Shown in pieces: positions 46,533-56,850 of a stretch of DNA of 64,000 bases (position 1 is its first letter; every line of letters begins with the position of its first letter). This DNA is from a virus: the IMG/VR virus record IMGVR_UViG_3300036818_000070, positions 16,166 to 80,165 of that record. One strand, written 5' to 3'. The notes beneath the pieces are model-generated. The model had not been told where the DNA came from. It made no database searches and saw nothing but the letters and a program-made list of their open reading frames with translations. The position numbers and the translations under genes are program-made.

Positions 46533-46952
46533 GTGAGCGGTCAGGTCATCACACAGGCGGCGGCGGCCGTCGCTGCGCCACAGGCATCCGTATCGCTCCC
46601 GGAGGCCACCAGCACCCTCGTGCTCGCAGCCAACCCGGAGCGCGCCGAGGCCATCATCAGCGTTCCGGCGGGAGACACGATCTTCCTCGGGCTCGGCGAG
46701 GATGCTGTCGCGACCACCGGCATCGCAGTGGTCGGCGGCGGCGAGCCGTTCAGGACCACGAACTGGAAGGGCGACATCAACGCGATCTCGGCCACCGCGA
46801 TCGACGTCGCCGTCACCGAGCTGGTCTACAACGCGGGCGACCCGGACAGCAACAACGAGCTGGACGAGGGTGCCAGCACGTTCGTCCCGGAGGGTCCGTC
46901 AGATGGCCACCCGTCCACGGACGTTCCGACGTTCAACGTCTTCGGGCAATAG
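46533..46952 (+). CDS. small structural-like protein
   Basis: 139 residues, GTG 2 nt after the tail-protein stop. Compact beta protein (QAAAAVAAPQASVSLPEATSTLVLAANPERAEAIISVPAGDTIFLGLGEDAV...) with an acidic end. Perhaps a tail or head decoration. Confidence 0.5.
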   Translation: MSGQVITQAAAAVAAPQASVSLPEATSTLVLAANPERAEAIISVPAGDTIFLGLGEDAVATTGIAVVGGGEPFRTTNWKGDINAISATAIDVAVTELVYNAGDPDSNNELDEGASTFVPEGPSDGHPSTDVPTFNVFGQ

Positions 46953-47009
46953 CGCCCAGCGGTAGTTCGGCAGTACGACCGGGGCGCGAGTCCCACGAGA
47001 GGAGTTCAC

Positions 47010-47876
47010 ATGGAAGGTTCGGTCGCCACCAAGGAAGCGCCGCCGGAGCCCGCAGCATCGTTCGACGGCAACGCTGAGGCTACGCGCACCACCGAGGAGC
47101 TGTTCCAGTGGTCAACCTACGTGCACGTCGGCACGGGTGCGGCTGGGTGCAAGCATGGCGAGGACGGCGGCTGCGTTGACCCCCGCCACTTCCACTGCTG
47201 GCTGACGATGCCCAACGTCTTCCAGCAGCGCGATATCCAAGACAAGGCGCAGGCAGCCAAGGCGCGAAAGCGGCGCACGCTACACGACGAAGAGTCCGAC
47301 GCGCGCATCGTCCTGGAGGAGCAGATCGAGGCATGGGGGTCCACCGAGGAGTCGATGCGGCTGTTGATCGACCGGCTCGCGGACCAGCGCGTGCGACCGG
47401 AGTGGATTGAGATTCGCCACCGGCTCGTGGACACTGATCGCTTCGAGCACATCGACGCCGATATCGAGGAGTTGACGCGGCTGATCGCGGTCCCGGAGGA
47501 CGAGCGGGACGCCGACGAGTTCGCGCGGCTGGACGAGCACGTCAAGGCATTCCGCGACGAGTACGAGGGGGCCATCGCCACACAGGTCGGCTCCGAAGTC
47601 GCGCGTCTCACCGCGATGCCGAAGGCGGAGGTCCTCGACCTGGAGCGCGCCAACGTGATCGACTACACGTGCGGCGAGTCGTTCCTCAACACGATGTATA
47701 CGTGGACCTACTACGCCTGCGCCCGCAAGCCCGTCGAAAATGGGTACCCAGAGGAGCGAGCGTTCCCAAGACCCGAGAGCCTCAAGGCGGCACCGCCCGA
47801 GGTCGTCGTGGCCCTCCGTGACGCCTACCGGGAGCTGGAGATGCGGATGTCGAGAGGTGATGCGGCGGGAAACTAA
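47010..47876 (+). CDS. tail assembly chaperone (short product)
   Basis: 288 residues, ATG after ACGAGAGGAGTTCAC. Acidic and helical, with a His/Cys cluster near residue 45 (CKHGEDGGCVDPRHFHCW). The position before the tape-measure gene identifies it as the first chaperone (lambda gpG type). Its final codons GGA AAC are the slippery site for a -1 shift that continues into the next frame. Confidence 0.7.
   Translation: MEGSVATKEAPPEPAASFDGNAEATRTTEELFQWSTYVHVGTGAAGCKHGEDGGCVDPRHFHCWLTMPNVFQQRDIQDKAQAAKARKRRTLHDEESDARIVLEEQIEAWGSTEESMRLLIDRLADQRVRPEWIEIRHRLVDTDRFEHIDADIEELTRLIAVPEDERDADEFARLDEHVKAFRDEYEGAIATQVGSEVARLTAMPKAEVLDLERANVIDYTCGESFLNTMYTWTYYACARKPVENGYPEERAFPRPESLKAAPPEVVVALRDAYRELEMRMSRGDAAGN
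47867..47873 (+). promoter_or_regulatory. programmed -1 ribosomal frameshift site GGGAAAC
   Basis: The heptamer G-GGA-AAC is in the correct phase (zero-frame codons GGA and AAC) and is followed at once by the TAA of the first frame. A -1 slip reads GGG AAA CTA ATA GTG GAC and continues in frame into the gene at 47879, making a product of about 400 residues. This is the canonical X-XXY-YYZ form used by lambda G/GT. Confidence 0.85.
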
Positions 47877-47878
47877 TA

Positions 47879-48211
47879 GTGGACGACGCGTGGCTGGCGC
47901 TCGTGCGAATCGCACGCGACGCCGGAGATGTGTCGTCCCTGCTTCCACCCGGTGTCAAGTCGCTGTACGACGCACCCCACATGTTCGTGGTGGCCGTCAA
48001 ACAAGCCCTCCAGTTCATCAGCTTCGAGGAGCTACCGACCGAGGAGCGGCCCCCGAAGTGGATATGGCTGGACAACGAGCGCATGACACGATGGTGGGAT
48101 GAAGTGAAGCTCAACCGCCAAAACAAGAACAACGGCCTTGGTGACTTCTCACAGATGGAGCGCAATCAGTTCATGGATGTAGCGTTCAAGGGGGTCAAGT
48201 TCCGTGGCTGA
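47879..48211 (+). CDS. tail assembly chaperone, frameshift extension
   Basis: 110 residues if started at the GTG at 47879, but more probably made as the C-terminal part of the -1 frameshift fusion with the gene at 47010. Trp-rich and basic (WIWLDNERMTRWWDEVKLNRQNKNN). The stop overlaps the tape-measure start. Confidence 0.7.
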   Translation: MDDAWLALVRIARDAGDVSSLLPPGVKSLYDAPHMFVVAVKQALQFISFEELPTEERPPKWIWLDNERMTRWWDEVKLNRQNKNNGLGDFSQMERNQFMDVAFKGVKFRG

Positions 48212-51200
48212 GGAGCGCAACTTCGGCTCTGACGTCCAGGGTGCGCAGGAGACTCTCGCCAAGCTTCAGCAGCTTCAGCAGGAGATCGCTGGACTGGAGC
48301 AGCGCGAACGCCAGCTCGGCACGGCCGAGGTGGGCACATCCACCGCGATCAACGAGAACTCGACGGCGCTTCAGCGCGCGATCGAGCAGACACGTTCGCT
48401 GAACGCTGCTACCGGCGAACTGACGGCGTCGCTTAGGGCTGAGACCGACTCTCTCATCAGCAACGTCAGCGCCTGGACCGCGAGGACCAATGCGATGCGC
48501 GCCGCCGGTACGGCCAGCGGCGTCACACAGGGCGCCACCGTCGCCGACACCGAGGCGGCGACGGTCATCGCCCAACAGCGCGCGCGAGTCTCCCGTGCCC
48601 CCCGCACGGTCGCCGCCTACGATCAGCTCGCCTTCGACACCTCGGTCGCCACTGAGTCGGCGAGGGGTCAGCTCTCCCTTCTCGGCACCGCCAACCTAGC
48701 GCCCCGACGCCCGAGTGCCGCTCCGCGTGAGCCCGCCACGGAGACCGCCCTCGCACCCAATGTCGGCGCAATCTCCCAGGCCGACCAGGCACTCCGCCAA
48801 CAGGCCGAGGCGGAGCAGATGGCCGCCGCCGAGGCGCAGCGCCTGATAGCGGTCCAGGACCAGATGTCCGTGCGCGCCGCGGAGCTGGCCGCCGAGCAGA
48901 CGCGGGTCAACGTCGCCTACCAGGAGTCGGTCGCGGCCTATGCGGAGTCAAGCTCGGCGCTGTCACGTAATGGTGCGCTCACCACGGAGTTCATCCAGGC
49001 GTTCGCCCGCGGTGACGTGACACTCAAGGAGTTCGAGTCACAGATGGTCTCGACCATCGGCAAGTTCGGCGGCTGGGCCGTGGCGGGCGGCGCAGTGTAC
49101 GGCGCCTACGACGCGATCAAGAAGCTCGGCGACGGCATGAAGGAGACCCAGGAGGGTGTTCAACAGGTCTCGCGCTTCATTCCAACCGCCGGTACTAGCC
49201 AGCGCGGGTACACCGAGCAGACCTTCCGCAACATCTCCAGCGAGCTGAACGTCCCCATCAGCGAAGTCACCTCGGCGATGGCGGTCATGGCCCGCACCTT
49301 CCACGACGTCTCTGACGCGGGGCAGGCAACCCGTGCCGTGCTGCTGGCCACGCGCCTTGACCAGATCGCCCCGACACAGTCCGAGCAGTACTTCACCGGC
49401 ATCGCGCAGTCACTTGGCTTCGCCGGACCTGGTGGCGGCCCGCAGCTCCTCGGGGTCGTGAACAGTCTCAATGCTCTCCAGAACGTGTACGCGGCCCGAG
49501 TGAGTCAGACGCTGCCGGGCCTCGCCCGCGCTGCGCCAGCCGCCCGTGCGGCCGGACTACAGACGACTGGTGGGGCGATCGGCACACAGAACGGCACGCC
49601 GTTGCTCGAAGCGCTCGTCGGCCTCGGCGTCAGGTCGGGCATCAGCGGCCCGCAGGTCGGCACCGCTCTCGTGCGCGCGATGGGCGGCAGGTTCGAGTTC
49701 CAGGGCAACAGCCTCCAGAACCTTCACCAGCTTGGGCTCAACCCACAGCGCGGCCAGTTCGGCAACCTCATGAACGAGATCGTCGGCCGCCAGACCGGCC
49801 CGGCGAATCAGCGGTATTCGGAGAACCAGCTCCTCCAGATCGCGACCGATATCGGTGGCACGATGCTCGGCCCCCGCGTGCTGCTTCCGCTCCTCCAGCA
49901 CGCGTCACTGCTGCCCGGCATGGTGCAGACGGCCGCGAACCCACAGCAGACCGCACAACAGGAGCTGTCACACGTTCTCGGCGGGGTCGGCGAGGAGTTC
50001 AGTCACATCGGCATCGTGCTGGAGAACATCGGCTCCGAGCTTGAGTCCGCCGGGCTCACGAGCGCGCTCCAGGTCGTACTGAAGGCCGTGGACGCCTTCG
50101 GCAATGCGCTCACGTTCGCGGCACGGCCCGTCGATCAAGTGGCAACAGCATTCGGCCAGCTCCCAGGCGTGCTCAAGGACGTCGTCGGCGCGGGCATTGG
50201 CTACGCCGGATTCCGTGCCGTGCAGCGCTCCGGTTTCGGCTTCTCGTCACAGCAGTTCCTCGGCAGACTGCCCGGCCTCTCGCTATTGGCGCCGGACGAG
50301 CAGGAGGTAGCCATCCGCTCGACGGCCGCGCGACTCCGGACATTCCAGCTCCCCGAGCTACAGCGAGACCGAGAGAGTGCGGCGGCGCGTTCCATGCGCG
50401 CCAACCAGGCAGCCCAGGGGGCGGCCACCGCCGCGGTAGGGGCGCAGAACGTCGCGCTGGCCAACCCGGAGGACGAGGCAGCCGCCCAGGCCGCCCTGGA
50501 GGCGCAGGACACCCTCGCCACGGCAACGGAGCGTGCCAGCGTGGCCAAGCAGGCGTACGCCGAGGCGGCGGGCCGCGAGCTGGACGCGCAGGTCGTCATC
50601 AATGCACTGCTCGACGGGAGTCTCAGCCTGGAGGAGCGCATCAGCGTGATGCGCAGCCAGGGGCTCGATATCGAGACGCAGATACTCGCCACTGATCGCG
50701 AGCTGCTTGAGGAGAAGCGCAAGCAGTTACTGGCGACCGCAACCGGCGCGACGGTCGCGGTCGAAAGCGTGGGCGGCGGCGCTTTCAACGGAACTGGAGT
50801 TGGCGCGTTGAGCGCTGCCGCCGTTGCCGGTGGCGGCGGCATGATCGCAACCCGCGCCTTCCAGAACGCCAACGCCGAGGAGCAGGCCGCGATCATCGGC
50901 TCGACGGTCAACGCCGAGAACCCGCAGGAGATGCAGACGATTCTCGCCGGAGGGTCGATCGAGACGGCGGAGTCGATGGCGAACTCCAGCACTGGCATCG
51001 GACTCACCGCGGTGGCTGGCGCAACGGCGCTGGGCCAGCGGGCCGTGGGCGCGATTGGCAGCGTCGCGAGCAACCCATTCGGCCTCCTGTTCGGCGGCCA
51101 GATTCTCGGCGCCGGGCTCGGAGCCCTTGGGGCCGGGGGACTGGGCAGCGCCGTCAGCAACGCAGGTCTCCTCGGCGCCGGGGGACTTCTACTCGGCAAG

Positions 51201-53555
51201 TCGGTGCTCCCGAAGCTCGGGAGTGCTGCGGACCTCATCCCCGGCGTGGAGGGTGTGGGGGATGCCCTGGGCGCTGCCAGTGTCGGGACGCTCGGCATCG
51301 CTGGCGCGGGCCTGCTCGGGGTCGGCTATGGTGCGATCAACCACAGCGCGCTGGGCCTCGGGGCTGGAGTGCTCGGAGGCGCAGCGACGGGCGCCGCCCT
51401 CGGGTCGGTCTTTCCGGTCGTCGGGACGGCCGCCGGTGGCCTCGTCGGTGGTCTCGTCGGCGCAGGCGCTCATTTCCTCGGCGATGCGCTCAGCAGCGGC
51501 GGCAGCTCCGGCGCGAACACGCCGTCCAAGATCGCCACCGCCAACTCGCAGGCCCTCACGCGCGCGGCCACCATCGCCGCTAGCAATCTCGCCAACGGCG
51601 CCAACGTCGGAGGCGCCCAGCTCGCCAGCTTCTCCAGCGTCTTCAGCCACGAGCTGACGAGCGCCTTCAACAATCCGACGAACACTAGCGATGCGCAGAC
51701 TGCGCAGTCCGCCGTCGAGAAGGCCGTCCAGAACAACATGCAGCTACTGAAGGCGGCCGGTACCAACACACCCCTTGGACAGTCGGCGGCGAGCATTTTG
51801 AACGCGGCTATCAGGTCGGTGCTGACCTCGAACACCACACGCGTGGACCCGTATGACACCGGCCAGATCGTTGACAACGCCACCCAAGGGCTCCTGACCG
51901 GCATCGGCAATCGCTTCACCTACCAGACCGCCACCGCGGCCACAGGTGGACAGCAGGAAAGCGCACTGCGCACGGCCGCATCATCCACGAGCACGAGCTA
52001 CCAGTCTTCAGTCGCCAACACCATCGCCAAGCTGAAGCAGCAAGAGGCCGGACAGCAGTCCGTGGTGGACCTGTTCAAGGTCGTCGGCGACAACAACGAG
52101 AAGCTCAACGCCGAGCTGGACGCCACCAAGTCCAAGCTGGCCCAAGCGAGCGCACTCGGCGCCCAGATCAACGTTCAGAACGTCGAGGCGCTCCAGGCCG
52201 ACGCGGCCACGGTCCTCGGCAATCTGACCACGCAGGCGTCCGACCTCCAGTCACTGTCGTCGGCAGCGGCAGGCGGCAACCAGCTCGCCCAGGCGCAGTC
52301 ACAGATCACCGAGGGTCGCACCAACCTGCGCAACACCCTGAAGACCCCGAACCTGTCACCACAGACGCGCGAAGAGAACGTCTACCAGGCGCAGACGCTG
52401 ATCGACACGGGGCAGACGCAGTCCACTCAGACGCTGGCCACGCGCATGCAGGCACAGCTCTCTGCCGAGTCGGCGCTGATTCCAAGCGACGACACCGTGC
52501 AGGCGGCACAGTCGGCCGTGAAGGACGCCTCGGCCTACTACTCGTATCTGGTGGAGCATTCACACGCGTTCGACCCGTCCCAGATCAGCCAGGCCCTCCA
52601 GTCTCTCAATCAGGCACAGGCCCAGCTCGGCGTAGCCCTTCGCGCCCAGACCCAGGCGAAGTATCAGATCACGGAGACGCAGCAGACCGGCAACCCGCTG
52701 GCCGCGGCCTACACCGAGGAGGCGGCAGCCCTGAAGGCCGAGGCGCAGGCGCAGGGCTCTGGAGAGCTGCTGGCGGCCCAGGAGCAATACGCACAGGCCG
52801 TGCAGGCCGTCCACTCGGCCACGACGCAGCAGATCACCGATATCGGCAGCCTGCGCGCCTCGCAAACCAACCAGACGCTCGCCCAGGACCAGAGCAAGGC
52901 GGCGGCGGCACTGAAGGCGCTCCAGGTTGCCATCAAGGGCGGCTACGGGACATCAACCATCCGCACGCTACAGACGAACTACAACCAGGCCGTACTCCAG
53001 AGCTTCAACGATCGCGTCAGCCAGGACCTCTCCACGGTCCAGTACGAGCAGAGCACCCTCCAGATCAGCGCCCAGGGCGCGCTCTCGAAGCTGGAGCAGC
53101 TCTACAAGAACAAGAACCTGTCCGTCTCCGAGCGCCAGCAGATCTCGGAGCAGATGTACCAGATTGAAACCAATCAGGACAACACCAGCCTGTTCGACCT
53201 GTCGCCCGCTGGCTCCAACATCCGCGCCCCCACGATCTATGACATCCGTGGCGCCGTTGGACGCACGCGCCGAGCCCTGGACGTCGGTGGCCCCTACGGC
53301 GGCACGGGACACGTGACCATCGGGGGGGCGCAGCTCAACACCACCGCCGGACAGCTCAACACCTACGACACGCGCGTGGAGGCCGCCATCAAGGACCTCG
53401 GCGCGAAGCTCGTCAGCACCAATAACGGCCGCGGCGATGTCACCTTCAACTTCGAGGTCAAGAACGCGGCCGACGTGCCGAAGGTGGCCGGAGCCATCGA
53501 CAAGGTGATGAAGACCTCCGTCAAGTCCCGACTGAAGTCCGCCGGATTGAGGTAA
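48204..53555 (+). CDS. tape measure protein
   Basis: 1783 residues, the longest gene. Coiled-coil start (ALAKLQQLQQEIAGLEQRERQLG-type), a segment near 285-400 typical of TMP proteins (AVYGAYDAIKKLGDGMKETQEGVQQVSRFIPT...), a Gly/Ala-rich hydrophobic region at about 930-1095, and a long helical tail. By the usual rule of about 0.15 nm per residue it would give a tail near 270 nm. The GTG start overlaps the chaperone stop. Confidence 0.9.
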   Translation: MAEERNFGSDVQGAQETLAKLQQLQQEIAGLEQRERQLGTAEVGTSTAINENSTALQRAIEQTRSLNAATGELTASLRAETDSLISNVSAWTARTNAMRAAGTASGVTQGATVADTEAATVIAQQRARVSRAPRTVAAYDQLAFDTSVATESARGQLSLLGTANLAPRRPSAAPREPATETALAPNVGAISQADQALRQQAEAEQMAAAEAQRLIAVQDQMSVRAAELAAEQTRVNVAYQESVAAYAESSSALSRNGALTTEFIQAFARGDVTLKEFESQMVSTIGKFGGWAVAGGAVYGAYDAIKKLGDGMKETQEGVQQVSRFIPTAGTSQRGYTEQTFRNISSELNVPISEVTSAMAVMARTFHDVSDAGQATRAVLLATRLDQIAPTQSEQYFTGIAQSLGFAGPGGGPQLLGVVNSLNALQNVYAARVSQTLPGLARAAPAARAAGLQTTGGAIGTQNGTPLLEALVGLGVRSGISGPQVGTALVRAMGGRFEFQGNSLQNLHQLGLNPQRGQFGNLMNEIVGRQTGPANQRYSENQLLQIATDIGGTMLGPRVLLPLLQHASLLPGMVQTAANPQQTAQQELSHVLGGVGEEFSHIGIVLENIGSELESAGLTSALQVVLKAVDAFGNALTFAARPVDQVATAFGQLPGVLKDVVGAGIGYAGFRAVQRSGFGFSSQQFLGRLPGLSLLAPDEQEVAIRSTAARLRTFQLPELQRDRESAAARSMRANQAAQGAATAAVGAQNVALANPEDEAAAQAALEAQDTLATATERASVAKQAYAEAAGRELDAQVVINALLDGSLSLEERISVMRSQGLDIETQILATDRELLEEKRKQLLATATGATVAVESVGGGAFNGTGVGALSAAAVAGGGGMIATRAFQNANAEEQAAIIGSTVNAENPQEMQTILAGGSIETAESMANSSTGIGLTAVAGATALGQRAVGAIGSVASNPFGLLFGGQILGAGLGALGAGGLGSAVSNAGLLGAGGLLLGKSVLPKLGSAADLIPGVEGVGDALGAASVGTLGIAGAGLLGVGYGAINHSALGLGAGVLGGAATGAALGSVFPVVGTAAGGLVGGLVGAGAHFLGDALSSGGSSGANTPSKIATANSQALTRAATIAASNLANGANVGGAQLASFSSVFSHELTSAFNNPTNTSDAQTAQSAVEKAVQNNMQLLKAAGTNTPLGQSAASILNAAIRSVLTSNTTRVDPYDTGQIVDNATQGLLTGIGNRFTYQTATAATGGQQESALRTAASSTSTSYQSSVANTIAKLKQQEAGQQSVVDLFKVVGDNNEKLNAELDATKSKLAQASALGAQINVQNVEALQADAATVLGNLTTQASDLQSLSSAAAGGNQLAQAQSQITEGRTNLRNTLKTPNLSPQTREENVYQAQTLIDTGQTQSTQTLATRMQAQLSAESALIPSDDTVQAAQSAVKDASAYYSYLVEHSHAFDPSQISQALQSLNQAQAQLGVALRAQTQAKYQITETQQTGNPLAAAYTEEAAALKAEAQAQGSGELLAAQEQYAQAVQAVHSATTQQITDIGSLRASQTNQTLAQDQSKAAAALKALQVAIKGGYGTSTIRTLQTNYNQAVLQSFNDRVSQDLSTVQYEQSTLQISAQGALSKLEQLYKNKNLSVSERQQISEQMYQIETNQDNTSLFDLSPAGSNIRAPTIYDIRGAVGRTRRALDVGGPYGGTGHVTIGGAQLNTTAGQLNTYDTRVEAAIKDLGAKLVSTNNGRGDVTFNFEVKNAADVPKVAGAIDKVMKTSVKSRLKSAGLR

Positions 53556-53558
53556 GCG

Positions 53559-54014
53559 ATGCAGCGCGTCACATTCACCAACCCTGCCAATGGCGACACA
53601 TACGAGTTCGCGACCAACCCCGAGTGGGACGCGGAGACCCAGCAGGGCACCGGCTACCAGGAGAAGGTGCGCCAGATCGAGCGCACGTCAAACACCGGCA
53701 ACATCGGCGCCACCCGCCAGCAGGGTGACGACGGCGCCTTCATCTTGAACTGGCAGTTCGCTATCTACAGCGCCGCGCAGGAACAGGCCATGTGGTCATG
53801 GTATGAACTCTCCGGCAAGCAGTCGATCTACCTCACCGACTTCGACGGCGAGGAGTACGAGGGCCAGCTCACCACCGTGGGACGCATGCGGCAGGGCGCC
53901 GCCGGGGGGCCACAGGACACGAACTCGCGAGGCTTCTATGCCATCTATGTGGTCCAGTTCGAGGTGTGGGTGTTCCGCAGCGGCATGATCGCGACCGCCG
54001 GGGTCAATACCTGA
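53559..54014 (+). CDS. distal tail-like protein
   Basis: 151 residues. Beta-rich (RVTFTNPANGDTYEFATNPEWDAETQQGTGYQEKVRQIERTSNTGNIGATRQQGDDG...), with the shape of small tail-tip proteins placed after the tape measure. Its end overlaps the next start. Confidence 0.55.
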   Translation: MQRVTFTNPANGDTYEFATNPEWDAETQQGTGYQEKVRQIERTSNTGNIGATRQQGDDGAFILNWQFAIYSAAQEQAMWSWYELSGKQSIYLTDFDGEEYEGQLTTVGRMRQGAAGGPQDTNSRGFYAIYVVQFEVWVFRSGMIATAGVNT

Positions 54015-56362
54015 TGGGCACCGTCCCCGCCGTCCTGAAGTCTCGCTGGCGGTCACGCAACCTCGTCGGCGACGCCAAGCACCAGCTCGTAGTCCGCATC
54101 CGACAGGGCTACATAGCCCGCGTCCACCAGCCGATGCGTGACCTCAACACCAACAAGGAGATGCCGGGCATCCCGATCATCTGGGGCCACCAGAACTCAG
54201 TGCCGTACCAGGGCCAATGGACGCCGACGTCCGACTGGATAACGCTCCCCAGCATCCAGTCAGCCAAGACCACGAAATCGGCCGAGAACGACAACGGCAG
54301 CTCGACAGCTACCGTATTGATGGACAACGTCGCCTTCCCCGACGTGGAGGGCGACGGCGGCCTCTACCACACCATCCAGCGCGGATACTTCTCACCCCAG
54401 CGCGGCGTCAAGGTCATCTCGCGACCGTCCATGTGGTCGGCGAACTCATGGGCCGACACCCTCAACGGCGGCTGGCAGATCGAACTATGGGAAGGGTACG
54501 GGCCGGACAACGACCCGAGCGTCACACCGTACCCGGACGCCGCCGACTCTTACACGTGGATCGACGCCGACGGCGCGGCCATCGGGTACTGGAGCCGTAG
54601 CGCCTTTGGTGGCGGCGACGGCACGTGCGTCCCGCCGAGCCCAGCGATCTCGCGCACATGGACGGGGCTGATCGACCAATGTGACAACGCATCCCACCCC
54701 GACGTGATAACGCTCACCGCGAGAGACTTCGGCGTCCTCGTGACCGATCAGCAGCTTGTCACAAACGTCAAGGCTCCCGAAGTCATCGCACCCACCCAAT
54801 TCGCCGACAAGGACACCGTCCTCGGCGTGACACGACGGGGCTATGCGGGCAAGGCGTCAGGCACCAGGGGCGGCTTCACGGTCGCGGGCATCTCGACGCT
54901 CGGCACCGACTACCCCGGCTGGTGCTCGGACAGCCAGAACGCCCAGGACGATCGCGTGTGGCTTGAGATCAAGCTCAAGCAGGGCCAATACAACGAGTTC
55001 TACATTGCGACCGAGACCCCGGACCTCGAAGCCTACGTCTGCATCAAGGCGGCCAGCTCCGCTTCGCAGCCGACGACACGCTGGAACCAGGGCGCCGTCA
55101 CGACTGGCAACTGGGTGAACGGCAGCGGCGGCACGGTCGTACCTGGGACCGAAGGCGAGGACGAGACCTACTACTACGTCAATCACATCAAGACGGTCGC
55201 TCGCGGCGGCATCAAGCTATCGCTCGGGGGCACGCTCAACGCCGCCGAAGGGACCGTGCTGCGCGTCTACTTCACCCATCTGGACACCAATCTCTACGAC
55301 TTCAACGGCACGCGGACCACGATCACAAAGGTGCCTGGCTACGTCGCCACAATCTACCGGATGTGGGCCTACATGCTCGGCCATACCGCCAACGCTCCCG
55401 TGCCAAGAGCGGCGACGGCGGAGATCAAGGCACAGGGCTGGGTGCTGGTCGATGACTGCGCCGACATAGCCCGCATCTTGTTCATGTGGTGTGGGTTCCA
55501 CGAGTGGGATGTAGATAACTTCGGGTGGTCGCTCGCGCAGCCGTTCAACTTTGGCCAGGACCAGTACTTCATCGACGTGCTCACAAGTCTCCAGAACCAG
55601 GCCAACTACCTGTTCTACATGACAGCGCCGACCGACAACGATCTCTCTATCGGTGTCCCGTGTTTCAAGCGCCAGCGCGTCGGCAGTCCCAAGACCACCA
55701 ACTACGTCGGCAGCGGCGACTTCTCGCTGGTCCCCACCAACAATCTCACCTTGCGCGACCAGGACTACCTGGAGGCGTTCGACGCACCGTGGGACCTCAC
55801 ATCGCTGCCGGAGGTCATCATCTTTCGCGGCGCTATCACTGACACTGGCGTGACCTGGGGCCAGGACCTGTCCCGCCGCTACCAAGGTCGCTATTACCCG
55901 CCTTGGTCCGGGCTTGACTACACGCAAGTGAACCCCAACCCTGGCGGCAGCGGGCCGTCGGTGGCGAAGTACAACCACGCCGGACGTATCGCCGGAGTCT
56001 TCCGGAAATACGTACAGACACAGGGTCAGGTCATCTCGCTTTCGATGAACTCCACGGCGGAGTGCCTGTTCGCTTGCCTACTCACCGCCGTTCAGTTCGC
56101 CCTGGCCGAGACCAACGCCACTGCGCAGCTCAGCGGTCACCCCGGCGTCGAGCTGAACACGGCCGTCACGGTGATAGACGAGGCGACAGGCACGAACTCG
56201 CGCATGTGGGTCAACAGCATCGAGTCCGACCACAACATGGGGGAGGAGGGCTCGTGGCACATGACCCTCCAGGGACCGTTGCTCGATACCGATGACATGA
56301 GCGCCATCGCCGAAGACTGGTCCTACGTCAACTTCCGCTACAAGATGGCGCGAGGCGTCTGA
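54014..56362 (+). CDS. tail tip / minor tail protein
   Basis: 782 residues from the ATG at 54014 (TGATG junction). A large, beta-rich, multi-domain protein (SADTLNGGWQIELWEGYGPD..., VLRVYFTHLDTNLYDFNGTRTTITK, LVDDCADIARILFMWCGFHEWDVDNFGWSLAQPF..., repeated Trp). The position matches a baseplate hub or Tal-like protein. No lysozyme motif was seen. Confidence 0.65.
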   Translation: MGTVPAVLKSRWRSRNLVGDAKHQLVVRIRQGYIARVHQPMRDLNTNKEMPGIPIIWGHQNSVPYQGQWTPTSDWITLPSIQSAKTTKSAENDNGSSTATVLMDNVAFPDVEGDGGLYHTIQRGYFSPQRGVKVISRPSMWSANSWADTLNGGWQIELWEGYGPDNDPSVTPYPDAADSYTWIDADGAAIGYWSRSAFGGGDGTCVPPSPAISRTWTGLIDQCDNASHPDVITLTARDFGVLVTDQQLVTNVKAPEVIAPTQFADKDTVLGVTRRGYAGKASGTRGGFTVAGISTLGTDYPGWCSDSQNAQDDRVWLEIKLKQGQYNEFYIATETPDLEAYVCIKAASSASQPTTRWNQGAVTTGNWVNGSGGTVVPGTEGEDETYYYVNHIKTVARGGIKLSLGGTLNAAEGTVLRVYFTHLDTNLYDFNGTRTTITKVPGYVATIYRMWAYMLGHTANAPVPRAATAEIKAQGWVLVDDCADIARILFMWCGFHEWDVDNFGWSLAQPFNFGQDQYFIDVLTSLQNQANYLFYMTAPTDNDLSIGVPCFKRQRVGSPKTTNYVGSGDFSLVPTNNLTLRDQDYLEAFDAPWDLTSLPEVIIFRGAITDTGVTWGQDLSRRYQGRYYPPWSGLDYTQVNPNPGGSGPSVAKYNHAGRIAGVFRKYVQTQGQVISLSMNSTAECLFACLLTAVQFALAETNATAQLSGHPGVELNTAVTVIDEATGTNSRMWVNSIESDHNMGEEGSWHMTLQGPLLDTDDMSAIAEDWSYVNFRYKMARGV

Positions 56363-56850
56363 TGCACGAGGCGGCCAGCGGCGGCGTCCCCCAGGGCGCC
56401 CTGGAGCGCAGCATCGCGGACATGCTGATCGGAACGCAGCGCGCGCTGCGGAAGCGGGAGCGCGCACTGGAGTCGATTAGTGGCGGCGAGTTTGACCAGC
56501 AGGTCCAGCTTCCGGTATCCGGCGTCGCGGCTACGACATGGGGGCACGCTGATTCGCCCGTGTCGTGGGAGCACCCGTTCATCTTCTCGCCGTTACAGCG
56601 AAACCCACAATTCCCGACGCCGCAAGTTACGCACCACTTTGAGTTCACGCGTACACCCAGCGACCTTGTGCTCGTGACCGCGAACATCATCGGCTGGAAC
56701 GAGAACCAGTCGGGCTGGCTGATCGGCGCCAAGGTCCGCGTCGCGAGCTGCGCGCCGAACTCGACCGGCAACATCCCGTTTACCGGCATCTTGCACCTGA
56801 CCTTCGAGGGCTATGCCTTCCCAACCGACAGCGGAGCAGAAGACCTATGA
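56362..56850 (+). CDS. minor tail protein
   Basis: 162 residues. Helical N-terminus (QGALERSIADMLIGTQRALRKRERALESI) followed by a beta domain (FDQQVQLPVSGVAATTWGHADSPVSW...) like phage lectin-type tips. Starts overlap on both sides. Confidence 0.55.
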   Translation: MHEAASGGVPQGALERSIADMLIGTQRALRKRERALESISGGEFDQQVQLPVSGVAATTWGHADSPVSWEHPFIFSPLQRNPQFPTPQVTHHFEFTRTPSDLVLVTANIIGWNENQSGWLIGAKVRVASCAPNSTGNIPFTGILHLTFEGYAFPTDSGAEDL

